Assembly (NCBI RefSeq): GCF_007290395.2
Contig: NZ_CP041656.2
Coordinates: 1,178,001-1,242,000, forward strand
Source of the DNA: Bradyrhizobium cosmicum
GTDB taxonomy: Bacteria > Pseudomonadota > Alphaproteobacteria > Rhizobiales > Xanthobacteraceae
Direction: 5' to 3'
Length of the DNA stretch: 64,000 nucleotides
Under the pieces are notes generated by a model. It was not told the DNA's origin. It saw only the letters and a program-made list of their open reading frames with translations, and ran no database searches. Positions 54,195 through 63,299 of this stretch are shown here, piece after piece. The stretch's first letter is position 1, and each line of letters opens with the position of its first letter. A program made the position numbers and the translations under genes.

Positions 54195-54362
54195 ATGGAT
54201 CGCTGGACCCGCCTGCTGCTAGTCGTGACCGCGGTCGCAGTGCTGGGCTATATCAGCATGGTCTATGGCAGCTGTGCGTTCGATCCCGACTGCCATTTTC
54301 GCCTTTGTGCCGGCGGACGTTCGCTGTGCGGCGTCGATCATACGCATGTGCCGAGCCGATAG
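54195..54362 (+). CDS. Small Cys-rich exported or membrane protein (55 aa)
   Basis: 55 aa from ATG 54195. One N-terminal hydrophobic helix (TRLLLVVTAVAVLGYISMVYG) precedes a Cys-rich tail with CAFDPDCHFRLC and SLCGVD: four Cys that could make two disulfides or bind metal. No family recognised with confidence. It ends 56 bp before the convergent desaturase gene. Too short for automated calling, but the pattern argues for a real exported peptide. Confidence 0.65.
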   Translation: MDRWTRLLLVVTAVAVLGYISMVYGSCAFDPDCHFRLCAGGRSLCGVDHTHVPSR

Positions 54363-54418
54363 AAGCCGATCCGCGCAGGCGAGAACCGTTCTGCCAGCGC
54401 CTGCCGCGCTCGCCTATG

Positions 54419-55582
54419 TCAACTCGCCGTGGCGAGCTGCGCGCGAACCGATGCCAGGAAGTATTCGTAGGCGTGGTCCACGATCTCGTTGAGGGACCGG
54501 GTTCGCGCGAACATCGCCCTGGCCTCGGCGAGAAACTCATCCCGGGTCGGTATCTTCGGCAGATGCAGATGTGTCAGCGCATCGACGCCTTCATGGGCCC
54601 GGTTGAGGATGTCCTGCAGCGTCGGCAACTGCATCTGGGCGAGGTCGGCCCGGCGCCGCGCCGACGAAATCGCGTGCGCGAGCGTCTGCGCATCGAACCG
54701 TGCGGCAAGATCGCGCGCCGCCCGATTGATAACCCGTGCGCCGAGCGGCTGCTCGTTGCGCAGCACCTGTTCGGGCGGCGCCTTCATGTTCCAGACGATG
54801 CCGAACCAGGACAGGACCTTCAGGATGTAAAAGGTCACGTCGATTTCCCACCAGCGGAAGCCTTGCCGTACGCTGCTCTGGTAGGCGTGGTGATTGTTGT
54901 GCCAGCCCTCACCCATGGTGAACAACGCCAGCAGCCAGTTGTTGCGGGAATCGTCGCCCGTCACGTAGCGCTTGCGTCCATGCACATGCGCGAGCGAGTT
55001 GATGCAGAAGGTCGCGTGATAGACCAGCACCGTGCTCCACAGGAAGCCGACGACCAGGCCCGACCAACCAGCGACCAAAAAGCAGAGCGCGGCAAGTACA
55101 AAGGCGGGCAGCAGCTCCAGCCGATGCAGCCACATCAGCTCGGGATAGACAGCGAGATCGCCGACTTTCACGAGGTCGGTCGCGTCGTGCTCCCGGTAAA
55201 AAATCCAGCCGAGATGGCTGTAAAGGAAGCCGCGCTGACGCGGCGAATGCACGTCCAATTCGGTATCGGAATGCAGATGATGGTGCCGATGCTTTGCCGC
55301 CCACCACAACACGCTCTTCTGCGCGGTGCTCTGCGCGAGGCAGGCCAGGATGAACTGAAATACCCGTCCGGTCGCGAAAGACTTGTGCGAGAAATAGCGG
55401 TGGTAACCTGCTCCGATTGCGAACATGCGCACGACATACAGCGAACCGCAGATCGCGACGGCCGGCCAGGTGACGCCTGACCAGATCGCTGCAAAGCAGC
55501 CGAGATGGACCAGCACGAACGGTATTGCGGAGGGGTACATGATGTCGTCGTGCTGGTGGTCGGCGGGCGCGTTGGGCGACAT
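54419..55582 (-). CDS. Acyl-CoA/fatty acid desaturase (delta-9 type)
   Basis: 387 aa from ATG 55582 (MSPNAPADHQHDD). The three His boxes of membrane desaturases are visible: HRYFSH (residues 61-66), HRHHH (about 98-102) and HNNHH near residue 235. TM segments surround them (FVLVHLGCFAAIWSG, VVGFLWSTVLVYHATF). The enzyme introduces a double bond in acyl chains using a di-iron centre, affecting membrane fluidity. A long soluble tail (about 100 residues) follows the catalytic part. Its leader holds a strong terminator hairpin. Confidence 0.93.
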   Translation of the reverse strand: MSPNAPADHQHDDIMYPSAIPFVLVHLGCFAAIWSGVTWPAVAICGSLYVVRMFAIGAGYHRYFSHKSFATGRVFQFILACLAQSTAQKSVLWWAAKHRHHHLHSDTELDVHSPRQRGFLYSHLGWIFYREHDATDLVKVGDLAVYPELMWLHRLELLPAFVLAALCFLVAGWSGLVVGFLWSTVLVYHATFCINSLAHVHGRKRYVTGDDSRNNWLLALFTMGEGWHNNHHAYQSSVRQGFRWWEIDVTFYILKVLSWFGIVWNMKAPPEQVLRNEQPLGARVINRAARDLAARFDAQTLAHAISSARRRADLAQMQLPTLQDILNRAHEGVDALTHLHLPKIPTRDEFLAEARAMFARTRSLNEIVDHAYEYFLASVRAQLATAS

Positions 55583-55650
55583 GTCTTGGCGTGACCTTGG
55601 GTGAGGGGGATCCGGGATTCGTTGCGGCGGCGCCGAAGGCCGCCGGGTAC

Positions 55651-55681
55651 GAAAAACCCGCGGATGGCGGACCACCGCGGG
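55651..55681 (-). terminator. Strong minus-strand terminator upstream of the desaturase gene
   Basis: CCCGCGG (55657-55663) pairs with CCGCGGG (55675-55681), extended by TGG/CCA inside, and on the minus strand it is followed by five T. It lies about 70 nt before the desaturase start. It either ends a separate small RNA or acts as an attenuator in the leader. Confidence 0.65.
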
Positions 55682-55870
55682 GGCTCGAACGGGATGCTTT
55701 GCCTGGACATCCCCGGCCGCGCAGAGTCGGCCTGAACTTCACTGGACTATATGGTTGCAGAAGCCTGGCATGCAAGCTCGTAGCCTCACGGAGAGCTGCG
55801 GCAAGTTGCTCGGGGGGACCCACGCGCGCCGCCGGCGCGGCGTGGCGCAGGGGCGGCACGCGGCCTATAT
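55682..55870 (-). ncRNA. Candidate small RNA or regulatory leader upstream of the desaturase
   Basis: About 190 nt on the minus strand end in the terminator at 55651. A strong hairpin (CCACGCCGCGCCGG...CGGCGCGCGTGG) is near the 5' part and no convincing reading frame is present. The 315-bp gap 55583-55897 contains nothing else I can name. It does not resemble tmRNA, SRP RNA or RNase P RNA. It is listed as a candidate only. Confidence 0.3.
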
Positions 55871-55897
55871 TCGAGACGCGAGAAGCAAGAGGCGGCG

Positions 55898-56665
55898 ATG
55901 ATGGCGGCAGCGACCTCGGCGAACGATAGTTTCTGGCAGCAGATGCGCGATGAGGCGCAACGTGCGATCGACGCCGACCCTGTCTTTGGCAAATCCCTTG
56001 CCGATGCAGTCCTCGTCCATGATGATTTTGCTGCCGTCCTGGCCGACCTGATCGGGCGCAGACTTGGCGGTTCAGCGGCGGAGCGAGCGCGCTTCACGAC
56101 CTTTGCGCTCGACGCCTTTCGCGACTCACCGGACGTGATCGAGACAGCCGGCCGCGACTTGCAGGCGATCGCGAGCCACGATCCCGCCATCGCCGGGCTG
56201 TTGCCGCCGCTGCTGCATTTCAAGGGTTATGTCGCGTTGCAAGCCTGGCGCGTCTCGAACTGGCTCTGGCATCGCGGTCATGTCGATGCCGCGCTGTTGT
56301 TTCAGAACGAGTCGTCCAACTTGCTGCAGGTCAGCATCCATCCAGCCGCCGGCATCGGCTCGTCGGTGTATCTCGACCACGCCACGGGCATCGTGATCGG
56401 CGCGAATGTGGTCATCGGCGATGGGACCACCATCCTCCAGAATGTCAGCATCGGCCGCAACAGCGAACTGCCGGCGCGCTCGCCCCGCATCGGCCGCGGC
56501 GTCTATATCGGAGCTGGCGCGACCGTTCTTGGCGATATCAGCATCGGCGATTTCGCCAAGGTCGGTGCCGGCACGGTTGTGACCTCAGACGTGCCGGCCG
56601 GCTGCACGGCGGTCGGCAATCCCGCGCGGTTGACCAATTGCCCGGAGCCCGTTCCGGCGGCCTGA
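55898..56665 (+). CDS. Serine O-acetyltransferase-like protein (CysE family, divergent)
   Basis: 255 aa. The N-terminal helical domain contains HDPAIAGLLPPLLHFKGYVALQAWRVSNWLW, and the left-handed beta-helix begins VSIHPAAGIGSSVYLDHATGIVIG. The Asp-His pair of the active site is kept (LDHATG). The second catalytic-site His, normally in RHPKI, is replaced by Ser in RSPRI, and the VDIHP segment reads VSIHP. It therefore may be a paralogue with changed acceptor or activity, rather than the housekeeping CysE. Acetyl transfer from acetyl-CoA is the family reaction. Confidence 0.82.
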   Translation: MMAAATSANDSFWQQMRDEAQRAIDADPVFGKSLADAVLVHDDFAAVLADLIGRRLGGSAAERARFTTFALDAFRDSPDVIETAGRDLQAIASHDPAIAGLLPPLLHFKGYVALQAWRVSNWLWHRGHVDAALLFQNESSNLLQVSIHPAAGIGSSVYLDHATGIVIGANVVIGDGTTILQNVSIGRNSELPARSPRIGRGVYIGAGATVLGDISIGDFAKVGAGTVVTSDVPAGCTAVGNPARLTNCPEPVPAA

Positions 56666-56714
56666 CCCCAACCGCCTGCGCTGCCTACCTTTCCCGCAGC
56701 CAAATTCGCCCGCG

Positions 56715-56729
56715 GTAACCCCGCATTAA
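56715..56729 (+). promoter_or_regulatory. CtrA-like site upstream of tolQ
   Basis: GTAA-N7-TTAACC differs by one base from the alphaproteobacterial CtrA consensus TTAA-N7-TTAA. It lies about 240 bp before tolQ in the 305-bp gap 56666-56970, which holds no gene. Confidence 0.35.
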
Positions 56730-56970
56730 CCATCGCCGGGCTCTGGTAATTGCGGACAATCGCGCCCAAAGCTGCGGTCAAGGCCCATAGTTTTGACATC
56801 TTGGCAGGGAATGCAGACGGCCGGCTTTGGACGAGCCCCTGCACTCCAGAAAAACAAGGCTTTGAGCGGGCTTGCCGGCCGCGCCGGTGCACTAGCGCGG
56901 CTGTTGGGGAACCGGCGGCCCTTCGCTGCCACGGAACATCGGTAACGATCGCCTTGAGAGGATACTGCTT

Positions 56971-57687
56971 ATGAACCCGGCCGAAATGGCTCAGTCCGCC
57001 CTTCCGGTTGCCGCCTCCGCGGACGTGTCGCTGATCGCGCTGTTCTGGCAGGCTCACTGGATCGTGAAAGGGGTCATGCTGGGCCTTCTCGGCTGCTCGG
57101 TCTGGGTCTGGGCAATCGCCATCGACAAGATCTTCCTGTTTGCCCGCACCCGCCGCTCGATGGACCGTTTCGAGCAGGCCTTCTGGTCCGGCGAGTCGAT
57201 CGAGGAGCTCTATCGCACCCTCTCGGCCAAGCCGACGCATTCGATGGCGGCCTGCTTCGTCGCGGCAATGCGCGAGTGGAAGCGCTCGTTCGAGAACCAG
57301 GCGCGCTCGGTCGCCGGCCTTCAGATGCGCATCGACAAAGTGATGAACGTCTCGATCGCCCGCGAAGTGGAGCGGCTGGAACGCCGCCTGCTGGTGCTGG
57401 CAACCGTCGGCTCCGCCGGCCCCTTCGTCGGCCTGTTCGGGACGGTCTGGGGCATCATGTCGAGCTTCCAGTCGATCGCGGCGTCGAAAAATACCTCCTT
57501 GGCGGTGGTGGCCCCGGGCATCGCGGAGGCGCTGTTTGCGACCGCCGTCGGCCTTATCGCCGCCATTCCTGCCACTATCTTCTACAATAAGTTCACCTCC
57601 GAGGTGAACCGGCAGGCCCAGCGGCTCGAAGGCTTCGCCGACGAATTTTCAGCCATCCTGTCGCGCCAGATCGACGAGCGGGGCTGA
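56971..57687 (+). CDS. tolQ: Tol-Pal system protein TolQ
   Basis: 238 aa. Three TM segments: GVMLGLLGCSVWVWAIAIDKIFLF, LVLATVGSAGPFVGLFGTVWGIMSSF and VVAPGIAEALFATAVGLIAAIPATIFYNKF, the family pattern of an ExbB/TolQ proton-channel protein. It uses the proton gradient with TolR to energise TolA for outer-membrane constriction at division. AGAGGATA lies upstream. The usual upstream neighbour ybgC is 53 kb away. Confidence 0.96.
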   Translation: MNPAEMAQSALPVAASADVSLIALFWQAHWIVKGVMLGLLGCSVWVWAIAIDKIFLFARTRRSMDRFEQAFWSGESIEELYRTLSAKPTHSMAACFVAAMREWKRSFENQARSVAGLQMRIDKVMNVSIAREVERLERRLLVLATVGSAGPFVGLFGTVWGIMSSFQSIAASKNTSLAVVAPGIAEALFATAVGLIAAIPATIFYNKFTSEVNRQAQRLEGFADEFSAILSRQIDERG

Positions 57688-57730
57688 CGGACGGCATGTA
57701 TAGTGTGAAGGGCAATTTGGGCACGCGATC

Positions 57731-58180
57731 ATGGCGATGAACGTTGCGAGTTCGTCCGGAGGCGGCGGGCGCCGTGGCCGGCGCAAGCCCGTCGTGGCCG
57801 AGATCAACGTCACGCCGATGGTCGACGTGATGCTGGTGCTGCTCATCATCTTCATGGTGTCGGCGCCGATGTTGACGGTCGGCGTGCCGCTCGACCTGCC
57901 GCAGACCCAGGCCAAGAGCCTCGAAAACAACGACCAGAAGCCGATCCAGATGTCGGTCGACATCAAGGGCAAGGTGTTCATCAACGATTCCGAGATCGCG
58001 ATCAACGAGCTGATCCCCAAGCTCAAGGCGATCACGGAGGCGCGCGGCGGGCTCGAGGAACGCATTTATCTGCGCGCCGACAAGAAGGCGGATTACGGAA
58101 CGGTCGCCAAGGTCATGGGCCTGTTGTCCGGCGCGGGCTTCAAGAAGCTGGCGCTCGTCACCGAGGCGGATCAGGGGTAA
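57731..58180 (+). CDS. tolR: Tol-Pal system protein TolR
   Basis: 149 aa. Short N-terminal basic region, then the single TM with the conserved proton-channel Asp (EINVTPMVDVMLVLLIIFMV, Asp32), and a periplasmic C-terminal domain (GVPLDLPQTQAKSLENNDQKPIQMSVDIKG). It pairs with TolQ. Starts 43 bp after tolQ. Confidence 0.96.
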   Translation: MAMNVASSSGGGGRRGRRKPVVAEINVTPMVDVMLVLLIIFMVSAPMLTVGVPLDLPQTQAKSLENNDQKPIQMSVDIKGKVFINDSEIAINELIPKLKAITEARGGLEERIYLRADKKADYGTVAKVMGLLSGAGFKKLALVTEADQG

Positions 58181-58184
58181 GCCA

Positions 58185-59144
58185 GTGAAGGTGAACGTCG
58201 ACAAGACACTCGTTGCGTCGATTACCCTCCACGTCCTCGTGCTTGGATGGGGATTGTTCACCTTTAGCAGCAAGGCCTACGTGCCGGCGGAAGAGTCGCT
58301 CCCGGTCGACATCATCTCCACCGATCAGCTTGCCAAGATGATGTCGGGGCAGAAGACCGGCAAGAAGGAAGAGCCGAAGCCCAAGGTCGAGAAGATCGCC
58401 GAGGCCAAGCCCGAAGAGGACGCCGTCGGCAAGGTCACCGAGAAGAAAGAGCTGATCAAGACCAATTCGACGCCCGAGCCGCCGCCGAAACCCGTCGAGA
58501 AGCCGGTCGAGAAGAAGCCCGAGCCGCCGAAGCCCGTTGCCGAGTCCAAGCCGAAGGAAGAGCCGAAGCCGCCGGAAAAGAAGCCTGATCCGGCCAAGGA
58601 AGATCCGATCGCCGAACTGCAGAAGAAGCTCGACACCAAGAAGCCGCCGCCCAAGCCCGTGGAGCAGAAGGTCGCGGCGGTGCAGCCGCAGCAGCAGCCC
58701 AAGCCCAAGGAGCGCAGCTTCGATCCCGCGCAGATCCAGCGCGACCTCGACAAGCGCGCTGCGACCCGGCACGAGCTCTCCGGCTCGGCGCTGAATGCCT
58801 CGGCTGCGCTGGGAACGACGAGCGGCACGGCCGCCAATAACGTCGCGACGTGGCGGGGCGCGTTCACCAGCGCGGTCAGGCGCTGTTTCACGCCCACTTA
58901 TAACGGGCAGGATGCCGATCTGTACGAGGCTGACATCGACATTCCGATGCAGATCGACGGCTCGCTTGCATCCGAGCCGATCATCGTGGCGGTGCGAGGC
59001 CCATCGAGGTCGATTGCCCAGGCCGTGGCCGAAAGCGCCAAGCGCGCCATCGTGCAATGTCAGGTCTATTCGTTCATGCCCAGGCAGCAATACGAAGGCT
59101 GGAAGAAGATCGAAATGACTTTCGGCCTGAAAGACATGTTGTGA
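58185..59144 (+). CDS. tolA: Tol-Pal system protein TolA
   Basis: 319 aa from GTG 58185, 4 bp after tolR. One TM ([19 protein letters not shown]), a long Lys/Pro/Glu-rich spacer at about residues 50-195, and a globular C-terminal domain ([15 protein letters not shown] ... [19 protein letters not shown]) that in the family binds Pal/TolB. The spacer is proline-rich instead of the alanine-rich helix of enteric TolA. Two Cys are visible in the C-terminal domain. Confidence 0.93.
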   Translation: MKVNVDKTLVASITLHVLVLGWGLFTFSSKAYVPAEESLPVDIISTDQLAKMMSGQKTGKKEEPKPKVEKIAEAKPEEDAVGKVTEKKELIKTNSTPEPPPKPVEKPVEKKPEPPKPVAESKPKEEPKPPEKKPDPAKEDPIAELQKKLDTKKPPPKPVEQKVAAVQPQQQPKPKERSFDPAQIQRDLDKRAATRHELSGSALNASAALGTTSGTAANNVATWRGAFTSAVRRCFTPTYNGQDADLYEADIDIPMQIDGSLASEPIIVAVRGPSRSIAQAVAESAKRAIVQCQVYSFMPRQQYEGWKKIEMTFGLKDML

Positions 59145-59167
59145 CATCCGGACAAAAGAATTTTGCG

Positions 59168-60520
59168 ATGAATGACGCTCGATCGATGAACCGCCGCCGC
59201 TTCCTGACCCTGACCGGATCGACGCTTGCAATGCTCGGGGGCGGACCTGCCTTCGCCCAGCGCATCCGCATCGACCCCACGGAGTTTCGGCCGATCCCGA
59301 TCGCGATCTCCAACTTCGTGCCGGGCTCGCCCGCCGACGGCGATGTCAGCAACGGCGTCACCCAGGTCATCACCAACAATCTGAAGCGGTCGGGCCTGTT
59401 CGCGCCGATCGACCAGGCCGCCTTCATCGAGCGCATCAGCAACATCGATGTCGCGCCGCAATTCCAGAACTGGAAGACTCTCAACGCGCAGGCGCTGGTT
59501 ACCGGCCGCATGACGCGGCAGCAGGACGGCCGGCTCAAGGCCGAATTCCGCCTGTGGGACGTCATCACCGGCCAGCAGCTCACCGGCCAGCAATACTTCA
59601 CCTCGCCGGAATATTGGCGCCGCATCGCCCACATCATCTCCGATCAGATCTATGAGCAGATGACCGGCGAGAAGGGCTATTTCGACAGTCGCGTGGTCTT
59701 CGTCGACGAGACCGGGCCGAAGGAGCGCCGCGTCAAGCGGCTCGCGATGATGGACCAGGATGGCGCCAATGTGCGTTACCTGACGCGCGGCTCCGACCTC
59801 GTGCTGACGCCGCGCTTCTCGCCGAACTCGCAAGAGATCACCTACATGGAGTTCGGCCAGGGCGACCCGAAGGTCTATCTCTTCAACATCGAGACCGGCC
59901 AGCGCGAGATCGTCGGCAATTTCCCCGGCATGACCTTCGCGCCGCGCTTCTCGCCCGACGGCCAGCGCGTCATCATGAGCCTGCAGCAGGGCGGCAATTC
60001 CAACCTGTTCGTGATGGATTTGCGCTCGCGCTCGACCACGCGCCTCACCGATACGCCGGCGATCGACACCTCGCCGTCCTACTCGCCGGACGGCACCCGG
60101 ATCTGCTTCGAATCCGATCGCGGCGGCAGGTCGCAGATCTACGTGATGTCGGCAGGAGGAGGGGCTGCGCAGCGCATCTCATTCTCCAAGGACGACACCA
60201 ACGCCACCTATTCGACGCCGGTGTGGTCGCCGCGCGGCGACTACATCGCCTTCACCAGACAGGGCGGCGGGCAATTCTCGATCGGCGTCATGAAGCCGGA
60301 CGGCAGCGGCGAGCGGCTCCTCACCTCCGGCTACCACAATGAAGGTCCGACCTTCTCGCCGAACGGCCGCGTGCTGATGTTCTTCCGCGATCCCGGCGGG
60401 GCAGGCGGTCCCTCGCTGTTCTCCGTCGACATCTCCGGCCGCAACGAGCTCAAGGTACCGACGCCGGGCTTCGCCTCCGACCCGGCCTGGTCGCCGCTGT
60501 TGTCCTCCACGCCGGGATAG
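59168..60520 (+). CDS. tolB: Tol-Pal system periplasmic protein TolB
   Basis: 450 aa from ATG 59168; ATG 59186 is an alternative. A Tat-like signal ([24 protein letters not shown]) is followed by the TolB N-terminal domain and a WD40-like beta-propeller ([57 protein letters not shown]). It interacts with TolA and Pal in the periplasm. pal, normally the next gene, is absent; a GGDEF-EAL gene follows after 253 bp. Confidence 0.95.
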   Translation: MNDARSMNRRRFLTLTGSTLAMLGGGPAFAQRIRIDPTEFRPIPIAISNFVPGSPADGDVSNGVTQVITNNLKRSGLFAPIDQAAFIERISNIDVAPQFQNWKTLNAQALVTGRMTRQQDGRLKAEFRLWDVITGQQLTGQQYFTSPEYWRRIAHIISDQIYEQMTGEKGYFDSRVVFVDETGPKERRVKRLAMMDQDGANVRYLTRGSDLVLTPRFSPNSQEITYMEFGQGDPKVYLFNIETGQREIVGNFPGMTFAPRFSPDGQRVIMSLQQGGNSNLFVMDLRSRSTTRLTDTPAIDTSPSYSPDGTRICFESDRGGRSQIYVMSAGGGAAQRISFSKDDTNATYSTPVWSPRGDYIAFTRQGGGQFSIGVMKPDGSGERLLTSGYHNEGPTFSPNGRVLMFFRDPGGAGGPSLFSVDISGRNELKVPTPGFASDPAWSPLLSSTPG

Positions 60521-60539
60521 AGACATCCGGCCTGAAACG

Positions 60540-60566
60540 TCGCGCGCTTGGCCGCGCGATGCTTTC
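60540..60566 (+). terminator. Possible terminator after tolB
   Basis: TCGCGCG (60540-60546) pairs with CGCGCGA (60553-60559) around a 6-nt loop, followed by a weak T stretch (TGCTTTCG). It would close the tol operon and argues that no pal gene is expected to follow in the same transcript. Confidence 0.4.
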
Positions 60567-60773
60567 GAAAAACATGCAGAATTTTTCGGGTTTGGTGCGC
60601 AAGGCAAGCTTTCCTTCACCTTGTGCCCGGCAACGCTTGCCTAGTTGCTTGATATTTCAGCAAAAACAGGTTCGCTATTGCCGAAAAACAACTCGACTTT
60701 AACGATGTTCCCTCAGAAAGGCTTCATCTGGTCTGGGTAAAAGTACGCGCCAAACAGGACGCGTAACAAGCCA

Positions 60774-63107
60774 ATGCAACTGGCAGACCAGAAGCAGAGC
60801 GATCGAGACGAGCTGGAGCCGATTCTCTACGCCGCTCTCGTCAACTCTATGGTGCAGAATTTCTGGGCGATCTTCCTTGGCTCGGCCTCAGCGGCCGTGG
60901 CCGCGGTCATGACTGCGTTGAAGACCGGCGACGTCCGGCTGTGGCCGATTGCGTTCGCACTCATCGCTGTCGGCACCGGACGCGCGTTCCAGATGCGGCG
61001 CTACGAGAACCGCGCGCATGGGTTGTCGTTCGAAGAGGCGAGGCAACTGGAGCCGCGCTACTGGATCGGCGCGCTGATCTACGCCGCCGTGCTTGGCCTG
61101 TGGGCCTTTGTCGTCATCTATCTCAACGAGGATGCGGTTGCCGACATGCTCTGTGTCGCCATCGGCATCGGCTACACGGCCGGCGGCGCCGCCCGCAACT
61201 ATGGAAGGCCGCGGCTGATCCAGTGGCACGTCGCGCTCGCCTGCGGGCCGATGTCGCTCGCGCTGATGCTGCACGGCGGCTTCTATCACGTCGGCCTTGC
61301 CGTCCTGCTGATGTTCTTCTTCATCGGCATGAAGAACATCAACCTCAGCCTGCATGCGATCTTCGTCAAGGCACTGACGTCGAGCTTCCGGGAGTCCGCG
61401 CTGGCGAGCCAGTTCGATACCGCGCTGAACAACATGCCGCACGGCCTGTGCATGTTTCGCGCCGACGGACGCCTTGCGGTGATGAACCACCGCTTCGGCG
61501 AACTGATGGCCCTGCCGGAGGACCTTGTCAAGCGAGGTGCCACCGCCGCCGATATCGTGTCGGCCTGCATCGCCGCGGGCTCCATCTCGGCGGAAAGCGG
61601 CAAACAGATCATGGCCGAGATCGACCATGGGCGGATCCGCGAGATCGTCACCGCCGATCCGGATTCCTCTCGCGGCCGCACGCTGGCCTGGACGTTCCAG
61701 CCGATGGCCCGTGGCGGCACCGTGCTGCTGCTGGAAGACATCACCGAACGTACCAATGCCGAAGCCCGGATCAGCCATCTCGCCCGCTATGACGAGTTGA
61801 CCGCGCTGCCTAACCGCGTTTCCTTCCGCGACGAGATCGGGCGGCTGCTGGCGAACGCACACCATGCCGAGCGCCTTTCCGCACTGCTGTTCGTCGATCT
61901 CGACCAGTTCAAGCAGGTCAACGACACGCTCGGTCATCCCTGCGGCGACCAGCTCCTGTGCGCCGTCGCCAACCGCCTGCGCGAGATGCTGCGGCCCGAG
62001 GATTTCGTCGCCCGCTTCGGTGGCGACGAGTTCGTCGTGTTCCAGCAGAACATCAGCGCGGCCGAGGATGCCGCGAGCCTCGCCCGCCGCATCGTCGAGC
62101 GGCTCAGCGAGCGCTACCGCATCGACAATCATCTGGTCGAGATCGGCGCCAGTGTCGGCATCGCGCTGACTTCGCCGGACGGCGCCGTCAGCGCCGACAC
62201 CCTGCTCAAGAACGCCGACATGGCGCTCTACCGCGCCAAGGCCGACGGCCGCGGCACCTTCTGCTTCTTCCGCGACGAGATGGCGGCGACCGTCGAGGCC
62301 CGCCGCATCCTCGAGCTCGACCTGCGCAAGGCGCTCGCCAACGAGGAGTTCGAGCTGTTCTACCAGCCGCTCGTCAACCTCAAGACCGGCAAGATCACCA
62401 CCTGCGAGGCACTGCTGCGCTGGAATCATCCGGTGCGCGGTACGGTCTCGCCGGTCGACATCATTCCGGTCGCCGAGGACATGGGCCTGATCGTCGATCT
62501 CGGCCGCTGGATCCTGCGCCGCGCCTGCATGGAATGCATGAACTGGCCGGACGGCGTCAGCGTCGCCGTCAACTTCTCACCGCAGCAATTCCACCAGCGC
62601 GACGTGCTCAGCGAAATCCGCTACGCCCTCGAGGTCTCCGGCCTTCCGGCCCATCGCCTTGAGATCGAGATCACCGAATCCTCGCTGCTGCGCAACACCC
62701 AGCTCACCCATGACATCCTGTCGCAACTGCATGCGCTGGGCGTGCGTATCTCGCTGGACGATTTCGGCACCGGCTATTCGAGCCTCAGCTATCTCCACAA
62801 TTTCCCGATGCAGAAGGTCAAGATCGACCGCTCTTTCCTCGAGGGCATCGACACCGACCGGCCGCTGACGCTGCTGCGCGGCGTCGCGCGCCTGTCCGCC
62901 GACCTCGGCATGTCCGTCGTGGTCGAGGGCATCGAAACCAACGAGCAACTCGAGCTGATCAGCGCCGACGGCACCGTCTCGGAGGCGCAGGGCTATTTAT
63001 TCAGCCGTCCGGTACCCGCGGTGCGGATGCGCCAGCTCCTCAATGCCTCGCATGGACGCCGCGGAGACGGCCTGCTCCAGGTCGTCGTCTCGCGCTCCTT
63101 CGCCTGA
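60774..63107 (+). CDS. Membrane-bound GGDEF-EAL cyclic-di-GMP protein with PAS domain
   Basis: 777 aa. The N-terminal 190 residues hold several TM helices (WAIFLGSASAAVAAVM, IYAAVLGLWAFVVIYL, VGLAVLLMFFFIG). A PAS-like domain follows at about 210-330 (ALNNMPHGLCMFRADGRLAVMNHRF). GGDEF is intact (RFGGDEFVVF, about residue 415), and EAL is intact (CEALLRWNH, about 545; LDDFGTGYSSL with metal ligands). Both synthesis and hydrolysis of c-di-GMP are therefore possible. The PAS and membrane sensing part probably decide which dominates. Single gene. Confidence 0.95.
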   Translation: MQLADQKQSDRDELEPILYAALVNSMVQNFWAIFLGSASAAVAAVMTALKTGDVRLWPIAFALIAVGTGRAFQMRRYENRAHGLSFEEARQLEPRYWIGALIYAAVLGLWAFVVIYLNEDAVADMLCVAIGIGYTAGGAARNYGRPRLIQWHVALACGPMSLALMLHGGFYHVGLAVLLMFFFIGMKNINLSLHAIFVKALTSSFRESALASQFDTALNNMPHGLCMFRADGRLAVMNHRFGELMALPEDLVKRGATAADIVSACIAAGSISAESGKQIMAEIDHGRIREIVTADPDSSRGRTLAWTFQPMARGGTVLLLEDITERTNAEARISHLARYDELTALPNRVSFRDEIGRLLANAHHAERLSALLFVDLDQFKQVNDTLGHPCGDQLLCAVANRLREMLRPEDFVARFGGDEFVVFQQNISAAEDAASLARRIVERLSERYRIDNHLVEIGASVGIALTSPDGAVSADTLLKNADMALYRAKADGRGTFCFFRDEMAATVEARRILELDLRKALANEEFELFYQPLVNLKTGKITTCEALLRWNHPVRGTVSPVDIIPVAEDMGLIVDLGRWILRRACMECMNWPDGVSVAVNFSPQQFHQRDVLSEIRYALEVSGLPAHRLEIEITESSLLRNTQLTHDILSQLHALGVRISLDDFGTGYSSLSYLHNFPMQKVKIDRSFLEGIDTDRPLTLLRGVARLSADLGMSVVVEGIETNEQLELISADGTVSEAQGYLFSRPVPAVRMRQLLNASHGRRGDGLLQVVVSRSFA

Positions 63108-63203
63108 CGAGACACCCAAAACCACCCGTCCTTTCAGACTGTTGCTCTCGCTACGTAGTGCTACGGATGTTAACCCTAACCGTTCGATTGCTTTGCATAC
63201 TTG

Positions 63204-63218
63204 TTAAGAAGGTGTTAA
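63204..63218 (+). promoter_or_regulatory. CtrA-type box upstream of the FeeM-like gene
   Basis: TTAA at 63204-63207 and TTAA at 63215-63218 with exactly 7 nt between match the CtrA consensus. It is about 80 bp before the start of the gene at 63300; a further GTTAACCC half-site lies near 63169. Confidence 0.45.
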
Positions 63219-63299
63219 TAAATCATCACGCCCGCGCAAGTTGTCCCGGGCAAATTGCCTTGAAGCTGACGCGTCGTGAGTGGTGGGTAAGGAGTTGGA

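Noticed and set aside
55682..55720. GTTCGAGCCCCC resembling a tRNA or tmRNA T-loop on the minus strand
   Set aside because: The flanking bases cannot form a T-arm stem, and no acceptor or anticodon arm is present.
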